Source: an uncultured Agathobaculum sp. (GTDB lineage: Bacteria > Bacillota > Clostridia > Oscillospirales > Butyricicoccaceae). Taken from it: 5,543 nucleotides of DNA. The notes beneath the pieces were generated by a model. It had not been told where the DNA came from. It worked only from the letters and a program-made list of their open reading frames with translations, and did no database searches. Both the position numbers and the translations under genes were made by a program. Of this stretch, positions 1 to 5,158 are shown in pieces; positions within the stretch are counted from its first letter, which is position 1, and each line of letters opens with the position of its first letter. Location of the stretch: assembly GCA_934504345.1 (NCBI GenBank), contig CAKSVR010000077.1, forward strand, positions 1-5,543, given 5' to 3'.

Positions 1-74
1 AGCATAGCGGTAACGAAACCGTCACGGTTGTTACGAGAGTCCTTCTCGTGCTTGCCAATCAGAGTAAAGCTCAT
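1..74 (-). CDS. Transketolase, C-terminal subunit (N-terminus only, runs off the left edge)
   Basis: Only the first 24 codons are in the window; the encoded start reads MSFTLIGKHEKDSRNNRDG. In split transketolases the C-terminal subunit carries the pyrimidine-binding and C-terminal domains and pairs with the N-terminal subunit to form the TPP active site. Identity rests mainly on position: it starts 15 bases after the stop of the N-terminal subunit, in the same direction. The ATG at 74-72 is preceded by a strong GGGAGGG ribosome binding site at 81-87 with a 6-base spacer, and the upstream TAA lies directly next to that site, which suggests translational coupling. The short N-terminal segment resembles the openings of transketolase C-terminal subunits as I know them, but too little is visible for domain evidence. 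Confidence 0.8.
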   Translation of the reverse strand, partial: MSFTLIGKHEKDSRNNRDGFVTAM

Positions 75-89
75 GTTCAATACCCTCCC

Positions 90-941
90 TTACTGTGCCT
101 TGATCTCTGCGAGCTTCTTCTCAGCAGCAGCAATGGCTTCATCCCACTGCTCCTTGGACGGCTGAGAGGAGTGCGCGCCAGTGCCTTCAGCAAAGGTGGC
201 GCCCAGACCCTTAACGGTGTTCAGGACGATGCAAGTCGGTACGCCCTTGGTGTCGTAAGCGAGCTGAACAGCGTCGTAGATCTGCTCTACGTCATTGCCG
301 TCCTGCAGCTCGATCACGTTCCAGCCAAATGCTGCGAACTTTGCACCGATGCCCTTGCCGTGGCTCATAACCTTGTCAACAGCACCGTCGAGCTGGTACT
401 TGTTGTCGTCTACGAAGCAAACGAGGTTGTCCAGCTTGTAGTGAGCTGCGAACTGTGCAGCCTCCCAAACCTGACCCTCATCGCACTCGCCGTCGCCAAC
501 GAATACGAAAACGTGGTTGTCGCGGCCGTCCAGCTTGTTGCCCAGAGCAGCGCCGGTAGCGGTGGACATACCCTGACCCAGAGAACCGGTGGTCAGATCA
601 ACGCCCGGAGTCTTGGTGCGGTCGGTATGGGACGGGAAATTGGTGTGCGGCTGATTGAGGGTATAAGCATCCTCGATCGGGTAGAAACCCTTCAGGCCGA
701 GGGTAGCGTACATAGCCGGACCTGCATGGCCCTTGGACAGTACGCACCAGTCACGATCTTCCCAGTGCGGGTTCTTCGGATCTACCTTCATTACTTCGCC
801 GTACAGAACTGCCAGCGCATCAATAACGGACATTGCACCCGGAACGTGGCCGAAGCCGAGCGAACCAACGGTTTTCAGGGTTTCCACACGGATTTCCTGA
901 GCAAATACACGAAGCTCCTGCATCTTTTCTGCTTTCTGCAT
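90..941 (-). CDS. Transketolase, N-terminal (TPP-binding) subunit
   Basis: It encodes the TPP-diphosphate-binding half of a split transketolase, which moves two-carbon ketol units between sugar phosphates in the cytoplasmic pentose phosphate pathway. It is 283 residues from the chosen start, about the usual length of such subunits; a one-piece transketolase has about 650. Visible motifs, numbered from that start: GHVPGAMS (31-38), SKGH (69-72), TTGSLGQG (117-124), and the TPP/Mg motif from GDG at 149-151, followed by ECDEGQ, to DDN at 178-180, where the second metal ligand is expected; HGKG follows at 194-197. The frame extends to a GTG at 950, but the ATG at 941 is preferred: AGGTG lies 6 bases before it, whereas the GTG has its AGG only 3 bases away. 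The gene is first in an operon with the C-terminal subunit and has its own promoter near 1030-1058. It is divergent from a DeoR-family regulator. Confidence 0.96.
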   Translation of the reverse strand: MQKAEKMQELRVFAQEIRVETLKTVGSLGFGHVPGAMSVIDALAVLYGEVMKVDPKNPHWEDRDWCVLSKGHAGPAMYATLGLKGFYPIEDAYTLNQPHTNFPSHTDRTKTPGVDLTTGSLGQGMSTATGAALGNKLDGRDNHVFVFVGDGECDEGQVWEAAQFAAHYKLDNLVCFVDDNKYQLDGAVDKVMSHGKGIGAKFAAFGWNVIELQDGNDVEQIYDAVQLAYDTKGVPTCIVLNTVKGLGATFAEGTGAHSSQPSKEQWDEAIAAAEKKLAEIKAQ

Positions 942-1029
942 TGCATACACCTGCCTAATTCAAAATAATTTTCTCTCACGCGGAACAGGTTCCAGCGTTC
1001 AGCGGCATGACACCGCTTTTACAAATACA

Positions 1030-1058
1030 AGTGTATCACCAACCGGCCGAAATTTCAA
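1030..1058 (-). promoter_or_regulatory. Promoter of the transketolase operon, extended -10
   Basis: On the minus strand a -35 box TTGAAA (1053-1058) and a -10 box TACACT (1030-1035) are separated by exactly 17 bases. TGA stands directly before the -10 box, giving an extended TGn element. Transcription would start near 1023, leaving a leader of about 80 nt. The leader holds a small hairpin (AGCGG with CCGCT, about 1000-1016) and the dyad GGAACAGGTTCC (982-993). The spacer contains TTGGTGA, a motif seen again at 1152-1158 and 1420-1426, so this site may also be an operator. Confidence 0.7.
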
Positions 1059-1160
1059 CCGCAATTCCTGCCTTTGTTGACTTTTTTCCGATTTCCTTTT
1101 GAGCACTTGGGTAAAATAACCAATTTATAACGGGTAAAATTAGATGATTTGTTGGTGATA
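1034..1160. repeat. Inverted repeat pair TATCACCAAC / GTTGGTGATA
   Basis: TATCACCAAC at 1034-1043 is the exact reverse complement of GTTGGTGATA at 1151-1160. Allowing one gap, the similarity continues outward on each copy's own strand to a shared TATTTGT. The first copy sits between the -35 and -10 boxes of the tkt promoter. A shorter match, TTGGTGA, occurs at 1420-1426 beside the deoR promoter. The placement fits an operator for the neighbouring DeoR-family protein, which is inference; DeoR-family repressors often bind repeated sites and can loop DNA between them. Confidence 0.45.
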
Positions 1161-1412
1161 TGCTGGTTATTTGTCCGTATTTGGTTGAAAAATCGAAGCG
1201 CTCCCGCCGCAAAATATATTTTTCGCACCGGCATTTGTGCGGAGAATCTCACCGCGCCGAACCGCTCTGTTCCCGCCGCATTTTTTGCCGGAATAATTTT
1301 TCTGCCGGTTTTTCGTATGTTTTCATCATATCGCACCGTCATTCCGCCGCAGATTTCGTCATTTTCAACCTTTTCCGCCAAATAGCCCCTGCGGCCTCGC
1401 CTTGCGGAAAGG
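1059..1412. other. AT-rich intergenic region without a credible gene
   Basis: I see no gene here. The open frames in it lack a ribosome binding site and recognisable protein features. What can be seen: the direct repeat GGGTAAAAT at 1109-1117 and 1132-1140; the 9-bp inverted repeat AAATAACCA (1114-1122) with TGGTTATTT (1164-1172); GTTGGTGATA at 1151-1160, which is the inverse of 1034-1043; and three copies of a YCCGCCGCA motif at 1203-1211, 1272-1280 and 1343-1351, roughly 70 bases apart. The first half probably belongs to the control region between the divergent tkt and deoR genes. Confidence 0.6.
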
Positions 1413-1441
1413 TAGACATTTGGTGAAGAATTTGATAAACT
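1413..1441 (+). promoter_or_regulatory. Probable promoter of the DeoR-family gene
   Basis: TAGACA (1413-1418; one mismatch to the -35 consensus) is followed after 17 bases by TAAACT (1436-1441), with TGA directly before it as an extended -10. The architecture and the TGATAAACT core closely resemble the TGATACACT core of the divergent tkt promoter. The start would be near 1448, a leader of about 60 nt. TTGGTGA at 1420-1426 lies in the spacer just after the -35 box, so autoregulation is possible. An alternative -10 (GATAAT, 1468-1473) lacks a fitting -35. Confidence 0.5.
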
Positions 1442-1508
1442 AAAGAAAACATTATGGATACATTTCGGATAATACTGGGCGGATATTATTTATGTGGGAG
1501 CTGTGGAT

Positions 1509-2264
1509 ATGAAAGTCAGCCGTCTTAATTCGATCGAACAATATGTGATCTCGCGCGAAACCGTCAGCATCGACGAATTGTGCGAGGTTTTTGGCGTTTC
1601 CAAGAATACCATCCGCCGCGACCTGAACGAGCTCGAGCAGCGCGGCCACATCACCAAGGTATACGGCGGCGTGACGGCTACCGTGCCCTCCGGCGCTGTG
1701 CCGACACCCATCCGCTCCGGCCTCAACCAGATCGACAAGTCGCTCATCGGGCGGCTGGCCGCCGAGGAGGTCGAGGACGGTGACACCATCTTTATCGACT
1801 CCGGCACGACCACGCTGTGCCTGCTGCGCTTCCTCGTCGCGAAAAAGCGCATCACCATCATCACGCACTCGCTCGGTGCGCTGAGCGAAGCCTCCAAGTA
1901 CGATAACCTCAACATCATCTCGCTCGGCGGCATTTACAGCCCGACCACGGATTCGTTCGTCGGCCTGTCCGCCATCGAGGCGCTGTCCGCCATGCGTATC
2001 AACAAGGCGTTCATGGGCGCGACCGGCGTGTCGCTCACGGCCGGCATGACCAACACCACCTTCCTCGAGGCCGAGATCAAGCGTGCGGTCGTCAATCGGG
2101 CCGACAGCATTTACGGCATGGTGGATTCCTCCAAGATCGGCAAGGAGGCCATCGTCACGTTCTGCCACCTGAAAGACCTGACGGCGTTCATCACTGACCG
2201 CGAACCGCCCAGGGAGTACGTTGACCTGTGCAACGCCGAGCACGTTAAACTGCGGTACGAATAA
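1509..2264 (+). CDS. DeoR/GlpR-family transcriptional repressor
   Basis: A cytoplasmic DNA-binding regulator that usually responds to a phosphorylated sugar or sugar derivative. It has 251 residues, the normal size for the family. The winged helix-turn-helix lies at about residues 5-56, with the recognition region SKNTIRRDLNELEQRG (31-46) followed by the typical YGGV (52-55). The sensor domain shows IDSGTTT (96-102), which contacts the phosphosugar in this family, GG at 140-141, INKAFMGATGV (164-174) and VDSSKIGK (205-212). The frame opens earlier at a GTG (1494), but GGGAG at 1496-1500 sits 8 bases before the ATG at 1509 and decides the start. It is divergent from the transketolase operon, making that operon and its own gene the most likely targets; the inducer is unknown. 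A strong terminator follows 10 bases after the stop. Confidence 0.95.
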   Translation: MKVSRLNSIEQYVISRETVSIDELCEVFGVSKNTIRRDLNELEQRGHITKVYGGVTATVPSGAVPTPIRSGLNQIDKSLIGRLAAEEVEDGDTIFIDSGTTTLCLLRFLVAKKRITIITHSLGALSEASKYDNLNIISLGGIYSPTTDSFVGLSAIEALSAMRINKAFMGATGVSLTAGMTNTTFLEAEIKRAVVNRADSIYGMVDSSKIGKEAIVTFCHLKDLTAFITDREPPREYVDLCNAEHVKLRYE

Positions 2265-2274
2265 CCTGCAACAC

Positions 2275-2310
2275 ATAAAGGGAGCAAATCCTGCGATTTG
2301 CTCCCTTTAT
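2275..2310. terminator. Shared terminator between convergent deoR and tspO
   Basis: ATAAAGGGAGCAAATC (2275-2290) and its exact reverse complement (2295-2310) form a 16-bp perfect stem with a CTGC loop. On the plus strand the stem ends in TTTAT and is followed by TTATG. On the minus strand it ends in CCTTTAT and begins directly after the distal TAA of the tspO frame (2311-2313). It therefore serves as a back-to-back terminator for both genes, and its position also marks where tspO originally ended. Confidence 0.9.
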
Positions 2311-2760
2311 TTATGCATTCAGAAACCAGACACCGGCATTGAGATAAGCCGCGTACACCAGCCACACAAGATACGGCACGAGCATCCAACCCGCCCGCTT
2401 GTCGATGCGGAAGAACGCCCGCATCGTCACAGCCACGAGCGCCAGCAGCAGCACGAGCCCTCAGAACGCCGTGCCGTACAGTCCCGCGCGGAAGAACAGC
2501 AGCGGCCACACGAAATTCACGGCCAGCTGGGTGCAGTACAGCGCGAGCGCGTTGCTTCGCTCCGGCGAACCGGACTGCCACACGCGCAGGCTCGCCCAGC
2601 CCATGAGCGCATAGAGAATCGTCCACGCGACCGGAAAAATCCACGCAGGCGGCGCGAACGGCGGCTGCACCAGCGCCGCATACTGCGACATACTGCCCAT
2701 CGTCAGCCACGCCGCCAGCCCGCCGACCGCCAGCGGCAGTGCGATACTGAAAATCGTCAT
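2311..2760 (-). pseudogene. tspO: TspO/MBR-family membrane protein, interrupted by one in-frame TGA
   Basis: TspO proteins are five-helix membrane proteins that bind tryptophan-rich-sensory-protein ligands such as porphyrins. The start at 2760 has a GGGAGGG ribosome binding site 7 bases upstream. The first 99 residues contain family hallmarks: QPPFAPPAW (32-40), PVAWTILYALMG (43-54) and QLAVNFVWPLLFF (78-90). A TGA follows at 2463-2461. The same frame then continues without another stop for 49 codons with the expected C-terminus: a hydrophobic helix, then MLVPYLVW and YAAYLNAGVWFLN, ending in TAA at 2311. The total of 149 codons and five predicted helices match a whole TspO. Hence one base substitution (for example TGG to TGA), not a frameshift, breaks the gene. 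The truncated product would lack helices 4 and 5. TGA is a normal stop in the neighbouring genes. The gene lies 51 bases after the ABC permease and may be the last gene of that operon. Confidence 0.88.
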
Positions 2761-2766
2761 TCTCCG

Positions 2767-2801
2767 TCCCTCCCATTCCTATTTATATGGAGTGAGAGGG
2801 A
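2767..2801 (-). promoter_or_regulatory. Hairpin that pairs with the tspO ribosome binding site
   Basis: On the minus-strand RNA, UCCCUCUCACUCC (from 2801 to 2789) can pair with GGAAUGGGAGGGA (2779 to 2767). Twelve of 13 positions pair, one of them a G-U wobble, with a 9-base AU loop. The second arm contains the GGGAGGG of tspO, so a read-through transcript from the ABC permease would hide the site. No U-tract follows, so it is not a minus-strand terminator. The loop contains TATAAA (2782-2787 on the complement), a possible -10 box, but I find no good -35. Confidence 0.55.
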
Positions 2802-2811
2802 TTTTATGCGT

Positions 2812-3468
2812 TTACAGCTCTTTTTTCCGGTAAATGCCCACACCAATACGCCAGCACACCGCGTACACGATGGCACCCACGATCACCAGTCCGCCGAAGA
2901 ACGCCGCAAGCTGTCCGACCGGCCAGCTGTCCATGCCGCCGACCGCCTGCACCAGTCCATTGAACGCCGGATGCTTTTTGACTACGGTCAACAGGATGAT
3001 CGGCACCCACACCACAGCAACGAGAAAATACCGTCCGCGCTCCGGGCCGAACCGTAAAACGAGTACAAATTCAATGCCCATCAGTGCCAGACCGACCGCC
3101 TCACAGGCCAGCATACCCATCATATCCTCCGCCATTGCATCACCGCCGAAGACATTCATGCCAGCAATACATATCATGCCCAGTGCCGCAACCGTCAGAT
3201 TGACCAGCAGGCTGACCACAAATTTACTGCTCACCACATCGCACCGTGAGATGGGCAGCGACAGGCTCAGCTTATCCCAGCCGTAGGCATGGTCGCTGCT
3301 CATGAGCGTTGCGGGCACCATAAGCGACAGCATGCACAGCATAGCCGGCACAAACGACAGCCCTTTTCCGGAGACGATCGAGGCCAGCGCAATTACAACT
3401 GTTGCGATCATCATCGCCTTCATCGACCGGCGCAGATTCATCCAGTCCGCATACAGCATTGCTTTCAT
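2812..3468 (-). CDS. ABC-2 type transporter permease
   Basis: A membrane subunit that would pair with the ATPase encoded just upstream to form an ABC-2 exporter or a sensing transporter; the substrate is unknown. It has 218 residues with about six hydrophobic segments (roughly 19-33, 38-57, 84-105, 119-138, 147-163, 187-206). After the second segment comes the charged element WDKLSLSLPISRCDVVSSK (64-82), which is typical of the small ABC-2 permeases that accompany YtrA-type GntR regulators. The C-terminus is basic (YRKKEL), as expected for a cytoplasmic end. Its ATG overlaps the ATPase stop codon by 4 bases (ATGA), with GGGGAGG about 7 bases upstream, so translation is probably coupled. Function beyond transport is not visible. 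Confidence 0.88.
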   Translation of the reverse strand: MKAMLYADWMNLRRSMKAMMIATVVIALASIVSGKGLSFVPAMLCMLSLMVPATLMSSDHAYGWDKLSLSLPISRCDVVSSKFVVSLLVNLTVAALGMICIAGMNVFGGDAMAEDMMGMLACEAVGLALMGIEFVLVLRFGPERGRYFLVAVVWVPIILLTVVKKHPAFNGLVQAVGGMDSWPVGQLAAFFGGLVIVGAIVYAVCWRIGVGIYRKKEL

Positions 3469-4313
3469 CTTGCGTCCTCCCCTCTCGTCAGGAACAGCAT
3501 GATCTGTTCGATGTTGACCGGCTCGACCGGCCAGTTTTCCGGTACGCCGCCGCGGTGCACGAGCGCTTCGCAGCCGAACGCGCCCACGCGCTTTGCCCGC
3601 ACGACAGACGGCTCGAGCGCCTCCAGCTGCTCGGCGGTGCAGTGAAGCACACCGCAGGTATCGAGCAGCTCGTCGCGCGGCTCACTCAGCAGCACCTCGC
3701 CCTTGTGGATGAAGGTAATCTCATCCGCGATCTTGTCGAGGTCGCTCGTGATATGGCTGGACAGCAGGATGGCGTGCGTGTCATCCTGCATGAAGTCATA
3801 CAGCAGGTCGAGAACTTCGTCCCGCACGACCGGGTCAAGGCCGCTGGTCGGCTCGTCGAGCAGCAGCAGCTCCGCATGATGCGACAGCGCCGCCGCGATG
3901 ACCAGCTTGGTCTTCATGCCCTTGGAATAGTCCTTGATGGCTTTCTCTTTGTCGATGCCGAATCGCTCAATGTACCCGAAAAACTGCGCCGTATCCCATT
4001 GCCGGTAGGCTCTGCCGAGCAGTGTATCCACCTGCACGGCGTTCATCGTGATCGGGAAACCGCCGTCATCCAGCACCACGCCGATTTTCTCACGAACGGA
4101 CGGGTTCGAGCCGTGTTCCCCCAGCACGGTAATCTCGCCGCTGTCCGGCCGGATGAGGTCGAGCACCGCCTTAATGGTGGTGGTCTTGCCCGCACCGTTC
4201 TCCCCGATGAGGCCCATCACCGTGCCGCGCGGCAGCGTAAATCCCACATCGCGGAGCGCGAATCCGTCGTATTTCTTGCACACGCCGCGCAGCTCCAATG
4301 CATTCTCTCTCAT
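3465..4313 (-). CDS. ABC transporter ATP-binding protein
   Basis: The ATPase subunit that powers the adjacent ABC-2 permease. It has 282 residues. Walker A is GENGAGKTT (37-45), the signature region is YSKGMK (129-134; a variant of LSGGQ common in ABC-2 exporters), Walker B is LLLLDEP (149-155), the D-loop is SGLD (157-160) and the switch histidine is H187 in LSSH. At the Q-loop position the sequence reads IGVVLDDGGFP (77-87), without the usual glutamine. I recall this substitution in GntR-linked ABC-2 ATPases, so it need not mean loss of function. About 70 residues after the nucleotide-binding core form a C-terminal accessory part. The start at 4313 has GGAGGA 7 bases upstream and overlaps the stop of the GntR gene (ATGA). 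BcrA/YtrB-like proteins are the closest kind I recognise. Confidence 0.95.
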   Translation of the reverse strand: MRENALELRGVCKKYDGFALRDVGFTLPRGTVMGLIGENGAGKTTTIKAVLDLIRPDSGEITVLGEHGSNPSVREKIGVVLDDGGFPITMNAVQVDTLLGRAYRQWDTAQFFGYIERFGIDKEKAIKDYSKGMKTKLVIAAALSHHAELLLLDEPTSGLDPVVRDEVLDLLYDFMQDDTHAILLSSHITSDLDKIADEITFIHKGEVLLSEPRDELLDTCGVLHCTAEQLEALEPSVVRAKRVGAFGCEALVHRGGVPENWPVEPVNIEQIMLFLTRGEDAR

Positions 4314-4690
4314 AGTCCTTCCTCCTCAAAAAGTGTCCGCGCCAGCTCAGCCAGCTCATCGGCGGTCAGTCCGGCCAGCCTTGCCGCGCGGATGGCATTC
4401 GTCAGGTGTTCCTCCACTGTGCGAAGCTGTTCTTCGCGCAGGCGCTGACCGCTCACCTCAGCCACAAAGCTGCCGCGCCCGGTCTGGCTGGTGATAAGGC
4501 CCTCGCGCTCGAGCTCTTCATAGGCGCGCTTGGTCGTGATGACGCTGATACGCAGCTCCTTCGCCAGCAGGCGCATGGACGGCAGCGCCTCCCCGGGCTT
4601 CAGCTCCCCGCCGAGGATCTTCGCCTTGATCTGGCGCGTGATCTGCTCGTAGATGGGCGTGCTGTCCATGTTTGACAGGATGATGTCCAT
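4310..4690 (-). CDS. GntR-family transcriptional regulator, YtrA type
   Basis: A short repressor of 126 residues. The N-terminal winged helix domain shows PIYEQITRQIKAKILGGEL (12-30), LPSMRLLAKEL (36-46), the recognition stretch ITTKRAYEELEREG (51-64) and the wing TGRGSFVAE (70-78). The rest is a helical tail of about 45 residues used for dimerisation, with no large ligand-binding domain; this is the YtrA subfamily arrangement. The frame extends upstream to 4729, but the ATG at 4690 has GGAGGG 6 bases before it, and the upstream codons overlap the operator and lie partly before the likely transcription start. It is first in the operon and overlaps the ATPase start. YtrA regulators normally repress their own operon and are induced by cell-wall-active compounds; the inducer here is unknown. 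Confidence 0.95.
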   Translation of the reverse strand: MDIILSNMDSTPIYEQITRQIKAKILGGELKPGEALPSMRLLAKELRISVITTKRAYEELEREGLITSQTGRGSFVAEVSGQRLREEQLRTVEEHLTNAIRAARLAGLTADELAELARTLFEEEGL

Positions 4691-4704
4691 GCTGTCCCTC
4701 CTTT

Positions 4705-4731
4705 TATTGTATATACTCATTATACACAATA
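4705..4731. promoter_or_regulatory. Palindromic operator for the GntR repressor
   Basis: The left arm TATTGTATATA (4705-4715) and the right arm TATACACAATA (4721-4731) are inverted repeats matching at 10 of 11 positions, with a 5-base centre. The palindrome covers the -10 box and the transcription start of the operon, so a bound dimer would block RNA polymerase. That the adjacent GntR protein binds it is inference from position and family habit. Confidence 0.75.
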
Positions 4732-4746
4732 TGCACGCAATGTCAA
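4719..4746 (-). promoter_or_regulatory. Promoter of the GntR-ABC operon
   Basis: On the minus strand, a perfect TTGACA (4741-4746) and a perfect TATAAT (4719-4724) are separated by 16 bases. The start would be near 4712, about 22 bases before the GntR ATG. The match is the best in the window and suggests strong expression unless repressed. Confidence 0.9.
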
Positions 4747-4760
4747 GTATCTGTTAATCG

Positions 4761-4775
4761 GAAAATGCAATTTTC
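4761..4775. repeat. Short palindrome GAAAATGCAATTTTC
   Basis: A perfect 6-bp inverted repeat around a 3-base centre lies 14 bases upstream of the -35 box of the GntR-ABC operon. It could be an upstream AT-rich promoter element or a second regulator site. The rest of the stretch between the two divergent promoters (4747-4883) shows only a weak ACCG/CGGT hairpin and poly-T runs. Confidence 0.3.
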
Positions 4776-4883
4776 ACAAACGACCCGCCGTACCGAAATC
4801 GGTTTTTCACACTCTCCACGCAAAGCACAATCACGCCCGTCGGAATTTCTCGTTTTTTTATACAAACTGCCGAACGATTTTTC

Positions 4884-4912
4884 TTGCATTTCGACGAAAA
4901 TCGGGCTATACT
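4884..4912 (+). promoter_or_regulatory. Promoter of the candidate small RNA
   Basis: TTGCAT (4884-4889) and TATACT (4907-4912) are separated by exactly 17 bases, each close to consensus. The start would be near 4919. An inverted repeat, CGATTTT (4875-4881) with AAAATCG (4897-4903), flanks the -35 box and could be an operator. Confidence 0.7.
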
Positions 4913-4918
4913 GTAATT

Positions 4919-5087
4919 GTTCCAAGAAAGTGCTGAAAAACAGCACAAACGCTGCGAAATGCAGCCTTAATGATTGACTATCTCTCTTTTTCCTTTCTTT
5001 TTTACTCTTTTCTTTTAATTGTGATCGGATCACACCTCCCGGTCGCAGCAAAGCAGGCTCGGTACTCCCCGAGCCTGCTTTGTTTTT
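4919..5087 (+). ncRNA. Candidate small regulatory RNA with an anti-Shine-Dalgarno segment
   Basis: A self-contained transcription unit of about 169 nt with a promoter and intrinsic terminator but no ORF having a ribosome binding site. In order it shows hairpin 1, GTGCTG/CAGCAC with an AAAAA loop (4930-4946); hairpin 2, GCTGC/GCAGC with a GAAAT loop (4951-4965); a pyrimidine-rich stretch at about 4979-5018; the dyad TGTGATC-G-GATCACA (5020-5034); the segment ACCTCCC (5034-5040); and the terminator. GGATCACACCTCCC (5027-5040) closely resembles the anti-Shine-Dalgarno tail of 16S rRNA. This suggests base-pairing with ribosome binding sites, in the manner of C-rich-motif small RNAs of Firmicutes. 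I do not recognise it as 6S RNA, SRP RNA, tmRNA, RNase P RNA or a known riboswitch. It could instead be the leader of an unseen or lost gene, but nothing credible follows on the plus strand. Confidence 0.6.
5049..5087 (+). terminator. Intrinsic terminator of the candidate small RNA
   Basis: CAAAGCAGGCTCGG (5049-5062) pairs perfectly with CCGAGCCTGCTTTG (5069-5082) as a 14-bp stem with a 6-base loop, followed by TTTTT (5083-5087). The minus strand lacks a matching T-run, so it acts on plus-strand transcripts. Confidence 0.92.
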
Positions 5088-5125
5088 GCCTTTCAGCGGG
5101 AACGGGCCGCACGCGCGGCGGGCGC

Positions 5126-5158
5126 AAAAAGGAAGGGACACCTACGGTTTCCCTTCCT
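5126..5158 (-). terminator. Intrinsic terminator for minus-strand transcripts
   Basis: On the minus strand AGGAAGGGA and TCCCTTCCT form a 9-bp stem, extended after one mismatch by ACC/GGT around a 3-base loop, and are followed by TTTTT (5130 down to 5126). It would end transcripts coming from the IS110 remnant or from a non-coding RNA located between 5159 and 5374. Confidence 0.8.

Noticed and set aside
1055..1381. Minus-strand ORF of 108 codons in the tkt-deoR gap, with overlapping plus-strand ORFs
   Set aside because: It starts with TTG without a ribosome binding site, has a composition like intergenic DNA, shows no recognisable domain and runs over the tkt promoter.
2425..2463. The TGA in tspO as a selenocysteine codon
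   Set aside because: The position is a membrane-helix residue without any redox role, and the bases directly after the TGA show repeated GCTCGTG rather than a clear SECIS-like hairpin.
2111..2776. Minus-strand ORF of 221 codons overlapping tspO and the end of deoR
   Set aside because: It is a frame shadow: Ala/Arg/Gly-rich translation in GC-rich DNA, crossing the shared terminator, while the +/- frames used by deoR and tspO carry family motifs.
3465..4313. Alternative genetic code with TGA read as an amino acid
   Set aside because: The ATPase and GntR genes both end at TGA in ATGA overlaps that fit normal operon structure, and tryptophans in all genes are TGG.
3402..4448. Long plus-strand ORF opposite the ABC ATPase
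   Set aside because: It is the antisense shadow of the ATPase gene, whose frame contains all the ABC motifs.
5020..5034. TGTGATC-G-GATCACA as a CRP binding site
   Set aside because: Its centre is one base shorter than the CRP consensus, it lies about 100 bases downstream of the start site, and it fits better as a hairpin within the RNA.
4919..5087. Known housekeeping RNAs (6S, SRP, tmRNA, RNase P) as identity of the small RNA
   Set aside because: None of their conserved sequence signatures that I know could be found; only generic hairpins and a terminator are present.
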